Below, piece by piece: positions 48,037-59,347 of a DNA stretch of 64,000 bases. The DNA is from Paulownia fortunei. Taxonomy: Eukaryota; Streptophyta; Magnoliopsida; Lamiales; Paulowniaceae. The translations under genes and the position numbers were made by a program. Each line of letters opens with the position of its first letter. Position 1 is the stretch's first letter. Where the stretch lies: positions 3,968,001 through 4,032,000 of the forward strand of contig CM033124.1 of the NCBI GenBank assembly GCA_019321725.1, given 5' to 3'. Under the pieces are notes generated by a model. It was given only the letters and a program-made list of their open reading frames with translations. It did not search any database and was not told the DNA's origin.

Positions 48037-50714
48037 CTACAGGCGTAAGACAAGAAACAGAAGCGGGTCCTTACTCTAGAGGATTCACAGAGTATGACTT
48101 GTGTCTCTGACTAGATTTTACCATATGATTCTCCGCCTCTTTGATGGATTTATGCTGGACAAAGGCAAGTTCAACTTTAATTTTTTTCCTTGGTGCCCAT
48201 CTGTTCATATTAGGCTCAGTGCTTAAATTTTTTGATGTAGATCTGTTAACTGCACATAAGACACTGCAATTAGCTGGGATTATATTAATAGCAATCTTCA
48301 AAAAGATTATCAGAAAACATTCGAAATGGAAACAAAATTACTAACTCCTAATCTTCAGAGCATACCATTGGGATTATCTGGAAAATCTCTTAGTCTCTTC
48401 CCAGATTGTTCTTCAAGAACCTTAGGGCTCACTGCCTCTCTCAAGTTTAATGTTTTCACAGCACCAGTTTTTGTTAGAGGAGCAAAGGTAGTCTGCTGTG
48501 CATTTAGTTCGTTGCTTCTGTGGTGTGTGATATCATGTAAGTGCACCATCTCTCCTTCATTTCGAGAACATCCAAACACAGATGATGAACTAGCAGTGTT
48601 TTGGTTTATCCTAGCATTTTCTAATCCACTCTTTGTAGCCCCAACCTCAAAAATCAATTGCTGACATGAGGTCAGTGGTGCTTTATTTCCTTGGTTCTTT
48701 GGGTCTTCACCATCATGCGTAGTTTGACATATTATGAAAGAATCAAGTGGATCATCCTTAGAAATTTTAAGAACTTCAACAGGTAATTCATCTCCTACTT
48801 CCTGTCCTGATCTGAGCTTAAAAGTTTTAAATTGTTGCTTCATTGTGACTAAAAGTGAACTCAGAAAAATCCAAGGTTGCCTGCAAATGGTCTGGTTTGG
48901 AGGTAGGCACAACTCTATTATGTAAACCGCATTTCCAGTATAAGTACTTTGCAAGCAAATGGCAAAGCCACCAGTTAAATCAGCTTTGCGTGCACTGAGT
49001 ACTAAAGCATAATTCTGTATGCTTAACTGGGTTATATCTCTGCAGAAGCAAGAAGTACCAGATAAGAAAGCCTTCCAAATAATGCCCTGCCCCTTTCTTA
49101 AGTGAAACCAAATGCAGTCTCTTTGAAATGAAGAGACTTTGTTGACAGACATGTAAGATCCCATTTTGGCTGTGGAAATGATGCTTTCTAAGCTGCTTTC
49201 ATCCAAGGTGACAACCCAGGTCTGAGCGCAAGGTAATTTGTATGTCTTACATAGCACATCCAAAACTTTCTGTATCTCAGTGAGTGCAAGTTCATATTCT
49301 GGCGGGCCCTGCTTTTAAAAATTTTGTCAATGAAAGAATTTAGGATTAATTATAAGAACTACCCCTGTGATTTGGTCTATTTACACAAACTACCCCTCAA
49401 ATTTCGAAATAACAAATACCACCCTTGATGTTTGTGTCCGTATTGCAATTTGCATCTGCCCTCTATCACTTATAGAAAATGCTTACGTTAGCCAAAAAAA
49501 AAAATGAGAAAATCCAATTTGTCCCCTGCAGCATTGTTCACGAAATGTTTTAGACAAAATGTCCTTAAGGTTATTTGTAATTTTTCATAATACTCGAGGA
49601 ATGTTAAAGTTAAGTTTACTATTTTTTAAATGATGTTTATAATTTTTTTTAAATTTAAACAAAAAGTAAAGGATATTCAATAAAAAATCCCTTTTATATT
49701 TATTCTTCTTCCCTTTGTAAAATTTCAGAAAAATTCAATAAAACTAAAAATATAAATACATTTAACAATGATTACACAAAAGTACAAAATTATTATATTT
49801 TAAACTAGCATACTTCTAATATATTTTGATTACTTGGCATAAGATTGAATAATATCAATAGAATTTCATATTTAAATATTAAAAAACATATTTAAGTTCA
49901 AATTTTAAATAAATAAAAATTGGAAATTATTTAGATAACAAAATAAAAAATATAAATATATTATAAAATTATTACACAAAAAATACCAACTTAATATACT
50001 TTAAACAAAGTATAAATTTAGTATAGTTCAGTTGTATAAAATTGAAAAAGTAAATATATGTTCAAATTATTATACAAAAAACACCAGCTTATTATATTTT
50101 AAACCGGTACATTTCTAGTATATTTAGTTGCTTATCATAAAATTAATAATGTGTAAAATATTAATAAAATTTTTAAATTTAAATACTAAACTATATATTT
50201 AAATTCAAAATTTAAAGAAATAGAATAGAAAAATAATTCAAATATTAAATTATTTCATAATTGGCAAAAAATAAAATAAATCAGAAAATTGCAACAAAAA
50301 CAAAAAAAGAAGGAAAAATGCTTCTCATCTTCTACACTAAACTAAACCCAAACCCCTACCCCAGCACCTGCCACCCTCACCAGCAATCTCCCCTCCTCGA
50401 TCCCGCCCCCCTCCCCCACCAACAAGCAATCCTCCGCTTCCCAATCCCGCCCCAGCCCTCGCCTCCCCCACCAACAATCCCCCGTTCCCATCCCCCCAGC
50501 CCTTGCCTACATCCCCACCTTGTAGCCCATCTAGACGTCCCCCACCGCAATTCCCCTCGTGCGCTGACAGTGCCGGTGCTCCATCCCACCCCCAAACGTA
50601 CACACACATTTATAATATTATATGTTTATTTATATATGTATATATATAGCTACATATATTTACAATATCACATATATACATACATATATGTATTTATATA
50701 TAGAAACATGTGTT

Positions 50715-50746
<32 letters not shown>

Positions 50747-53288
50747 CACATATATAAGCATATATAGGGGGAGACCTGGGTGGAGGTGGGGTGTGGGGCA
50801 GAGTTCTAATTTTTTTTTTAAATAAAAAAATTATGAACAGATGACGATGATGAGATTCATTTTGAAAGAATGAGAGGGGCAAATTTTGTCCATTTATTAT
50901 TTTTACTTTCCAATTTTTCATTTTAAGTTCACATGAGAGGCAGGGGTAAAACAGACATTTGCAGATTTTTATTAGGTTTTTTTGAAATTCACTTATTATA
51001 GGGGGTATTTGTCATTTCTAAACTTAGATGGGGAATTTCTATAAATAGGTCTTCAGGTTAATTTTTGTAATTCAGCAGAAAAATGAAATGTTTAGGAAGT
51101 AGAGAATGGACTTAACATTATCAAATTGATTATATGCCAGCTTTTTCATGTCAAATGGCCAAAATACATCAGAGGACTTCAATTCTACCTCCTGCAGCAA
51201 GAGAGGAAAAGGAGATTTAAAAAAAAAAAAAAAAGAATGAAAGAGAAAGAAAATTGTCAACAAGGCACTCATGATGTTAACAAGAACAATATATGTGATT
51301 ATATGAAGTAGATAAACTATCAAAAGCAAGTAGTTTCATGTTCCTGTCATACAGGGAAAAAAAATCTCTAATATACTGTTTTTCATCTTTTCTTGTACAA
51401 TCGCTAAGAGAATAATAAAAACTGCTTCCGTAACATGATTTTAGCTGATTTCAAAGCTATAGCACCCAATTTTTCCAATTTTCTGTTTGATCTATGATTA
51501 ATAACACATGGAAGTATTGAAGCAACTTCGACTATACAGAAAGGTCATGGCAAAGAATTTCAAAGCTATAAGGAACTATACTCGGTAAAAAATGTTCAGG
51601 GTTACCATCTTTCTCAAAGAACTCTCAATTAAATCACCAACTGGTAAAAAAATGTTCAGCTACAGTAGCCAGGGCTGTCTGAAAATTAGTTCCAATGACC
51701 AAGTTGCAGAACAGAATTCATATGAAATGTTGTTAAATAACTAAAGCTAAATATTTGTACTGTTCCATGTTCTCATTTGTACTTCTTGGCAGTGGTGACA
51801 TATCTTGTTTTGCTGAAGGTTCAAACTTGACCATTATCACAAAATTATAGGGCAATATAATTTGAAGTTCTTTAGCATAAAAGGTTTTCTTCAGATGATG
51901 CTTCGTCACATTATTTCAAAATTCAATTATACCTCAATTGAAAGGGCAAATAAGAAATGAAGAGATGTGATGTATATACTTACAATACAAATCATACTTT
52001 AAGAAAGCAGCAAACACTACAAAGAGATCATCAAGATCATTTTCTTGATGCTAGGCGTATTTTGTTATGTAAATAGAGTAAAAGTCCACTTATAGGAACT
52101 ATCATCTGCTTCAAGTTTTTAGTAGCCAACTACAAACAAAATCAATCTAGTAGGGCAAAGCGAAATGAATCATTCATTTGAATTTGCACTCTTTTAATCC
52201 AACTTCATCTCATTCCTGGATTTATTTCTGTGCTACAAACTTAAATAACAAATCAACAGAACTTCCTAACTTGTCGAATGACATGTACAATGAAATTAAA
52301 AATGAACTTATACATCAGTGAAATTCTCCCCTAATCACATATCTAGACTTACTCAAACATTTAAACACAAAAAACTATGTAGCATTTGTCATAAAATTTC
52401 AAAATCCAAATCGAATCTAATTACCTTTCCAATCTAAGCCAAATCTTATTGCCAATTTAAGCTAAATCCTTATATCACCGCCCAGTTCCCATCATTGCAC
52501 AAGACTAGACTACTGTATTCATTAAATATGACAACTTTGACTCTCATACCCAAACCAGAACACAGATTCCCGCAAAGGAAACAGGAAAAAGCATTACAAA
52601 TAACAAACAGAAAGGATTTAAATGAACATCAATTCAGTATACAAGCACGAAAATCATACCTCGAGTGAATTAGATACTTTGCCAATCACATCAGTCAAGC
52701 TATAACTTCCATCCATCACTGTCAAAATCTCAAGCACTCCAATACAACACTGCCAATCAGGCTCAAACACCGGCAAAGACAAATATCCCCGGACGCCGGC
52801 AGCTACAGCAAAGCCTTTTAACTCAAACTCCTCGACGGAATAACAATCCACATCCGGACAAAACTCCGGGAACCTCCGCCGGAAAACCCGCCCTGGGGGT
52901 CCACAGCTCTCCCCATCAACACAGTATCTGTGACTCAAACAGTGTCTTCTAAAGAAACAGAGCCCTTTCCGCAGAACGCTGAGGCCGAAAGGCAGGTCGG
53001 ATGTATCCAGAAATTCTTGCTGGTTTTCCGTAATGGTGGGTGCCCAGAACTGAACAAGAGTGGGGAAATGGATGAAGTCGAAGAGCTCCAACGCCAATCT
53101 GATTTTCTTTTTCGTAATCGAAGTAGAGAAGTTGGTGGTGGGTTTTCTGGGTTCGGTTTCTTGGTGGGGTCTGAGAAAACGTGCAAACGGGAGATGGGTT
53201 TGCTGTCAGGGCAGGAGAGTGGGACTGCCATGAAATTCTTGAAATCAGAAATGGAGAAATTTTTAGTTAAATCTTCTTGGGATTCCAT
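47192..53288 (-). CDS. NIN-like protein (NLP) derivative: GAF plus three PB1 domains, no RWP-RK
   Basis: NLPs are plant transcription factors of nitrate signalling and nodulation, normally with an N-terminal GAF-like region, an RWP-RK DNA-binding domain and one C-terminal PB1. Here exon 1 (52660-53288) has LVQFWAPTITENQQEFLDTS, GPPGRVFRRRFPEF and YLSLPVFEPDWQCCIGVLEI. Exon 2 (48366-49308) has PPEYELALTEIQKVLDVLCK, LRKGQGIIWKAFLSGTSCFC and LTGGFAICLQSTYTG. The last exon (47192-48036) encodes three PB1 domains. Exon 1 joins exon 2 in phase 0 across an intron of 3.35 kb. Exon 2 ends in phase 1, matching the acceptor before 48036. No intact RWP-RK is seen. The start is uncertain: the ATG at 53288 is in a different frame from LVQFWAP, so a one-base shift or an unseen intron lies near 53105-53212. 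It could be a pseudogene; the intact triple PB1 argues against complete decay. Confidence 0.65.
48071..48249 (-). pseudogene. Remnant at the RWP-RK position, ended by an in-frame stop
   Basis: An acceptor (TTATGTGCAG) before 48249 would continue exon 2 in frame as VNRSTSKNLSTEPNMNRWAP then RKKIKVELAFVQHKSIKEAE, stopping at TAA 48071-48073. The piece NRWAPRKKIKV resembles the RWPxRKIxKV end of RWP-RK domains, but the preceding helices (normally around [20 protein letters not shown]) are absent and the Pro of RWP is displaced. Using this exon gives a truncated protein without PB1; skipping it restores the frame. Confidence 0.5.
50340..50610. other. C-rich cargo segment (G-rich on the minus strand)
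   Basis: An abrupt island of very high C content inside AT-rich sequence, with runs such as CCCGCCCCCCTCCCCCACC. The minus strand has many G3-G4 runs and could form G-quadruplexes, the plus strand i-motifs. It lies within the proposed Mutator-like element. Open frames on both strands are composition artefacts, though capture of a Pro-rich coding fragment is possible. Confidence 0.6.
50611..50765. repeat. TATATAC/CA microsatellites
   Basis: A compound run of 'atatataca'-type words and a (CA)n tract (about 50713-50738), inside the proposed Mutator-like element. Confidence 0.8.
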
Positions 53289-53430
53289 GTTTGATGAGTG
53301 TTTTGGCTGACCGAGAGTGGAACAATGAAGAAGAATTTGGCACGGAGGAGAGAAGCTGCTACTCCTGAAACCCGAGATTGGGTAAAATATCGATGCTACA
53401 TCTGTACGGTACACTTGAATGAATGGCAAG

Positions 53431-54192
53431 TGTGTTGTCTCGTATTATAAAAAATAAAATAATTGAATGAAAAATTTATGTTAAATGTTACATCAAAAAT
53501 AGTATTTACTTTGTTAATAATAAATATATTCACATAAACAGAATAAAATAGTATTTACTTCATTAATAATAACTATGTTCACATAAACAGAATGTTATTG
53601 GGTCTTAATGGTTGACTCCTTTTTTTTGGAAAATTAATTTTTTGAGAAAAAAAAAGATAAAGTAATTTTAAAGAAACAAGAATAATATTTTAGAATGTAT
53701 ATGGATTAGGAATAATAATGTAACGATACAGTAAATATGACATTTTTTTTTTAAAAAGTTTGAATGTGAATATATTTTTAAAACAAAATTTTTGAAACAT
53801 AATTTAAAGGTAGATATATCTTAAAAATATTTCCTGAAAAGGTTGTTACTTTTTGAGATAATTTTACTATCTTGAGTCTATCAGCTAATTTTTTTATTTC
53901 TAATGTTTGTAATATTTGAAGTTTGACATACTCAGTTACATAAATGTGCTAATGTCTTATTGTAATTTTAGTTAAACAAATATTAAATTTTCACCAAAAA
54001 TAAAAAAAAAAAATCAAAGGTCAAAATCGATTCGGACTCGGTGGTTAATTGAGTTCAGAATTGGAACCGACCCATCGATTTCTGAACCTGGACCATAATT
54101 GGCTATTGTCGGTTACGGTTAAAGGTCGGGATTTTTCGACCTATAGAATTGTCGGTTCCGGACTGTGATAAGGTCTAAATTAAGGAATCATT
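53431..54192. other. Upstream flank of the NLP gene with a MITE end
   Basis: AT-rich DNA. From about 53999 to 54177 it carries the right end of the MITE family found complete at 60903-61684 (shared 'ggttaattgag', 'ttttcgacc', terminal AGGTCTA). The left end of this copy was not defined. Confidence 0.45.
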
Positions 54193-55272
54193 TGTTGGTT
54201 GTATTGTATCAAAATGAGATTGTATTTCACCTTAAGTGAGGTAAGCACGAAATTAATTTTCTTAAAATAGATTTTGTCCCCTACACGCTACTATAGGAAT
54301 TTGGACGTCTGTCTTCCAATATACAACACTTTTTTTCTAAAATTAGTACAATACTATAATAATTTTATCGGACAAACCAAAATCTCGATTGTATACTTCT
54401 CAAAAGAGAATAAGAATACTAAATATCAAAATAAATTTTAGTATGAGGGAGAATAGAGAAATCAATTGAATTTGAATTGATTTGGTGTAGTGAAAATGGA
54501 ATGAGGGGGGTCCTATTTATAAAATTTTGTGTGGCACTTCATGATTGGTTGTGTCTGTTGGGCCGGATTAATATGAACCATTAGATCGCATCTCTTGTTA
54601 TCTGACTGTGATTTAGTGGTTCAGATTGCATCCCTATGTGAAGGTCCATAACCTTACCACGCACCTCTGCAAACTAGATAAGTGTGTGCACTCACTCGCA
54701 CCCCGTCAGCATTGAGGATCAATTGCAACCTTTCGGTCACACATTGTTAGCACCCGTGCATATGGTCACGTCCACTCGGCATTCAACCGCATGTTGTCAT
54801 GCCATGCGAGCGGCACTTGGACGAATCTGCCACATCATCGGCATGTTGAGCTATCCTGCCACGTCACCAAGCCATAACTGAGCCACTTCACCACAAGCCA
54901 ATTCAATTTCTAAAAAATGTAAGACTCCTCAGCTTCTCGTGACAATGTGTACATGCTAAGTGCAAAGTGTACCTATAAAATGACCAATGCGACATTTGCG
55001 ATGTGTGTGCACATGCTTGCTCGGGCGGTGCTTCGCACCACCCTCGTAGCTCATTGAGCTAGCTAAAACTAGCCAAAAATCCACAAGTCCACTAAGGTGC
55101 AACATAAGGAGAGCTTCATATTATACTCTCTTCTAGAATTGAAATTCTATATATGCAAGTTAAACTTACTTCATTTGTTCAATGCAGGATAAAATACAAA
55201 CCTTTTAAACATTGGAAACTCTTTTCATTGACACCAAACTTTCAATGTGGGATAACCCCCAACATTCCAACA
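54193..55272 (-). repeat. Left (3') LTR of copia 3
   Basis: 1080 bases, matching 59348-60446 along its length (for example 'ggagagcttcatatt', 'tgaggatcaattgcaacc' against 'taaggaccaatcgtaacc'). The differences are many, so the insertion is old. The left LTR is less AT-rich than its surroundings. Confidence 0.88.
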
Positions 55273-55959
55273 ATCCCCCACATGAATGGAAGAAGCTGAC
55301 ATGAATCAAGAAATATGAAGAAGAATATTGTCTGAATGATAGTGCATCGAGATATGTAGTTTTTGCTTTGAACCTTCTCTAGTAAAAGCCTATCGGACTT
55401 ACTTAGCTAATCAGTGAACTTTAAGTTTTGAACTATCAGCATTTATTACAAGTCCAGTCAATAAATTCCATAGACTAACTCTCATATCGAGTTTGATTCT
55501 TTATTATGTTCATTATTTCGGCCATGAACTCTCTTGGGTTTCTGCAAGTATTTTAGAGAATTCGCCTATCAATATTCTCGTAGAAAAGGCCATGTTCACA
55601 CTCACATAGGTGATGTTTTATAAAGAGTATCCTACTGTACTCCACTTGTAATTACAAGATATAGGCATCATTAAAGACAATGCTTATCCTTAACCATTTT
55701 GTAGGTAGCAATTATTAGCATCCTAGAAATAGGAAGGAATTAAATTCCTAAATGCTTTCAATCGAGTAATTCATAATTCAGTTTTCCTATTGGACCTAGT
55801 ACGTGGGATCTCTAGTCACTTAGGTTAGGTTTCCATTAAGATGACTCATTTATTCTTTAAGCTTTATACCTATTTTCCTTGATGTGCGCAGTCTATTCGC
55901 TCTCTTGATAACCCCTTAGTAAATGGATCTGCTAGGTTATCTTTAATTTTATAAAACTA

Positions 55960-56400
55960 ATTAATATAGTTCTGTTAGAGAGTAACTACCTAACGGTATT
56001 ATGTATTTGACGAGTATATCATAACTTACCGTTATATACAATATTTTGTGCCATAGTTATAGCTGCTTGGCTATCGCAATGAATGCATATAGCCAACACC
56101 AGTTTTGGCCATATTGGAACATCTTATATGAAATGTCATAACCATTCCACTTCTTCTCCAACTTTATCTAAAGCTATAAACTTAGATTTCATAGTAGAAC
56201 GAGCTATACATATTTGTTTAGAAGATTTTCATGATATAGCACCACCACCAAGAGTAAATACAAAGCCACTAGTTAACTTGAATTTATTAGTGTCTGAAAT
56301 CTAATTCGCATCACTATATTCTTCAATAATTGAAGGATATTTTCCATAGTGTAATGCATACCCCTTGGTTCTTTTTAAATATCCCAATACTCTAAGTAAT
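55960..56400 (-). pseudogene. Copia 3 RNase H remnant
   Basis: Minus-strand translation near 56300-56110 gives ISDTNKFKLTSGFVFTLGGG then SSKQICIARSTMKSKFIALD, the RNase H core of copia (TSGYVFxLxGGAISW, KSKxQxxxALSTxEAEYxA). A stop replaces the Trp of SWKS. This is the end of the polyprotein. Confidence 0.75.
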
Positions 56401-56405
56401 GCACT

Positions 56406-57453
56406 TCAATAATCATTACTTGGGTTACTTGCAAATCTATTTAGCTTACATATAACATAAGCTATGTCTGGCCTCGTACAATTTATAAAGTACATTAGGC
56501 TTCCAATAATTTGGGAATATTCTAACTGTTGTTTTTCATTTTCAGTATTCTTGTGAAGAATAATATGCGATAGAAATGGATTATTTCTCTTTAATACCAT
56601 GAGACTTAAATCTCTCAACCAATTTATCAATATAATGTGATTGAGATAAAGATATCCCATTATATATTATAGAGATCTTCATTCTCAAGATTACATCAGC
56701 TTTACCCATATCTTTCATGTCAAAGTTATTGGTGAGCATTTTCTTTGTCTTATTGATGACTTCCATATTAATTCCTAGTATGAGCATGCCATCTACATAA
56801 AGTATAAGTACACGTGCTTCTCCAAATTTCTTGGAGTAGACATATTTATCACACTCATTTATGGTGAACCTATTTCTTTGCATGATACTGTCAAATTTTT
56901 TATGCCATTGTTTAGGGGTTTGTTTCAACCCATAAAGAGATTTTACAAGTCTACATATTTTTTATTTTTGTCCTCTTACTTTAAAGTCATTAGGTTGCTC
57001 CATGTAAATTTTTTCATCCATAACACCATTTAAAAATGCAGTTTTTACATCCATCTAATGTATGTGCAAATCATACAAGGCTGCTATGGCTATTAAGATT
57101 TAGATTGGCGTAATCTTTGTTACCGTTGAATAAGTGTCAAAATAGTCAATACCTTTCTTTTGACGATATCCTTTGGCAATAAGTCTTGCTTTGTATTTAT
57201 CATTTGAACCGTTTACTTTTAACTTTTTCTTAAAAATTCATTTGCTTCCAATTGGTTTAGTTCCCAAAGGAATATCAACCAATTGCCAGGTATTATTACC
57301 TAGAATGGATTCTATTTCACTATTTATACCATCTTTCCAGAATGGAGCTTTTAGACTAGCCATAGCCTCATTAAAGGTTTGAGGTTTATTCTCAATCATA
57401 TATGTCATAAAATCTGAACCAAAAGATTTAGCTATTTTATCTCTTTTACTCAT
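56406..57453 (-). pseudogene. Copia 3 reverse transcriptase remnant
   Basis: Frame 57238-57453 shows the start of the RT region (NNTWQLVDIPLGTKPIGSK). Frame 56581-56928 shows KQTPKQWHKKFD and the catalytic LILYVDGMLILG, where the usual YVDDM has become YVDGM. Frame 56406-56660 shows SQIIGSLMYFINCTRPDIAY. The altered Asp and frame breaks imply no activity. Confidence 0.85.
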
Positions 57454-57732
57454 TCTAGGTTTAGATTTTATGTCATTCTTAAACGTAGCTTCATGCGTCC
57501 TCTTTTGAGTATTCTTTTGAATATCTCATTTAGAGGGGAGCACCTCTTCAAAGAATTCAATATTTATGGATTCAATGATTGTGTTCACATGAATGTCACT
57601 TATATTAGATTTATGTACCAAAAATTTATATGCAATACTATTTATTGCATATCTAACAAAAGTGCAATCAATAGTTTTAGAGCTTAATTTAACATTTTAA
57701 GGAGGTGGTGTAGCTACTTTAACTAGACACCC

Positions 57733-58056
57733 TCACACTTTCAAGTATTTATAGGAATACATTCTATCTTTCCACTTTAGATTACATATATCACTCTGTA
57801 TCAAGTTTAGAGGTTTGCTACTTCTTTCAGCTGAACTAAAAGGTTTTTTAGCAAACTTAGCTTCAACACAAATTTCACATTTGTGTTTTTCATCAGTATC
57901 AAGTTTAGGTATAAAGTCTAAACTTGCTATCTTTCTTAGAGAAGCTCGATTAACATGACCTAGTCTACAATGCCATAAAGAAAAAGACTCAAGCAAGTAA
58001 ACATAAGATAAAATTTTATTGCTTTCAAAAGTTTTGAATACAGGCATTACATTCAT
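57733..58056 (-). pseudogene. Copia 3 pre-integrase and integrase start
   Basis: The frame carries ESFSLWHCRLGHVNRASLRK (pre-integrase LWHxRLGH) and CEICVEAKFAKKPF (zinc-binding CxxC), then NLIQSDICNLK where the first catalytic Asp lies. The rest of the integrase core is missing or unreadable between here and the RT. Confidence 0.8.
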
Positions 58057-58185
58057 CTTAAATAGCCCTTTGACTATATATCATTTTCCTACAAATTGAC
58101 CATTTTTGGTTAGTACAAATTTGTCGGATTCAAATACCAGTCTAAACCCACTTTTGACAAGTAATGAACCAGATACCAAATTCTT

Positions 58186-59327
58186 TTAAATATTTGGAAT
58201 AAGTAGTACATCAACTAGGGTCAGCTTCTTGCCTGATATCATCTTCAGTACCACTTTTCCCAATCCGACTATGTTGGAAGTTGATGAGTTGCCCATGAAC
58301 AACTTCCTTCCATTGATTGGAATGTATATGGAGAACATCTCCTTGTTCGAGAAAATATGGCGTGTATCTCCTATGTCAACCCACCATTCTCTCGGGTTAT
58401 CCACCAAGTTGGGTTCAAACACAACATCCGAGAGCATTAGGTCTGGTATGTCTACTAGCATTGTCTTATCTTCAGTCACATTAGCCTAGTTCTGATTGCC
58501 ATTCTTCACATTATGGTTTGGCTTGTGATAGTTGTAGTAGTTACCCTTGAATCGCTTTGCATCCTTATCTTTAGATGAGCCAAGATGTTTCCTCTTCTTA
58601 CCCTTCTTAGCTTTAAAGTCATCTACCGTGTTGGCTTTGTCCTCTATTCGATTAGCAAAAACCTTCTTTTTTGAAACCCTATTGTATTCCTCAATTAGAA
58701 GACGAACAGTCATATCCTCCATTGTCATCTCTTTGTGTTTATGCTTGAGATAGTTCTTGAAGTTTTTCCATTATGGAGGCAGTTTCTCAATTAGAGCAGC
58801 AACTTGGGAAGATTCGCTCAGCATCATCCTCTTAGCTAGTATATCATATAGGATGATTTGCATCTCTTGTACTAGGCTGATAACAGTTTTGGTATCAACC
58901 ATTTTGAAGTCAAGAAATTTGTCAACGATAAATTTCTTTGTGCTGGCATCTTCTATCTTGTACTTCTTGTCAAGAGAATTCCACAACTCTTTTGCTATTT
59001 TGACTAAACAATACACATTATATAATGTGTTGTTTGGTTTATTGAGCATGTAATTCTGCATAGGAAGTCGCTGTGACACCATGCATCAAGGGCAACTCAT
59101 TTCTGGGGATCTTTTTCTTCCTTCAGAATGGTAGGAGCATCTTCCGTCAAGAACCTTGCTAGGTTCATAGTGGTGAGATAGAACAACATCTTTTGCTGTC
59201 ATCTCTTGAATTCAACTCCAGTAAATTTCTTTGGTTTCTCATGCTGGGAAGCTGGAGGCATGATCACCGGATTAGAGCTAGTAGCTGCTCTATTTATTAC
59301 ATTCATTGGCACTTCTGTAGTAGCCAT
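58186..59327 (-). pseudogene. Copia 3 gag and protease remnant
   Basis: Gag starts at the ATG on 59327 with MATTEVPMNVINRA and EKPKKFTGVEFKR, broken by stops near 59205, and continues LDKKYKIEDASTKKFIVDKF and FLDFKMVDTKTVISLVQEMQ (58771-59082). A degraded knuckle reads YYNYHKPNHNVK, with the zinc cysteines lost. The protease region (58186-58479) reads [18 protein letters not shown], where the DTGA active site has become DIGD. Confidence 0.8.
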
Positions 59328-59347
59328 CAGCAAATCTATCTTAAGAT

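Larger units (their letters stand above)
49348..51072. mobile_element. Mutator-like element with long inverted repeats in the NLP intron
   Basis: The left end (49348 on) reads AATTATAAGAACTACCCCTG, later TCTATTTACACAAACTACCC and GAAATAACAAATACCACC. The right end inverted reads AATTACAAAAATTAACCTG, CCTATTTATAGAAATTCCCC and GAAATGACAAATACCCCC. These align over about 75 bases. Long imperfect terminal repeats around a non-transposase cargo fit a non-autonomous Mutator-like element. A 9-bp target duplication was not confirmed. Confidence 0.5.

Noticed and set aside
50261..50767. 168-codon plus-strand frame of Pro-rich then Tyr/Ile-rich residues, and Gly-rich minus-strand frames
   Set aside because: Produced by the C-rich island and the TATATAC/CA microsatellites; no family resemblance.
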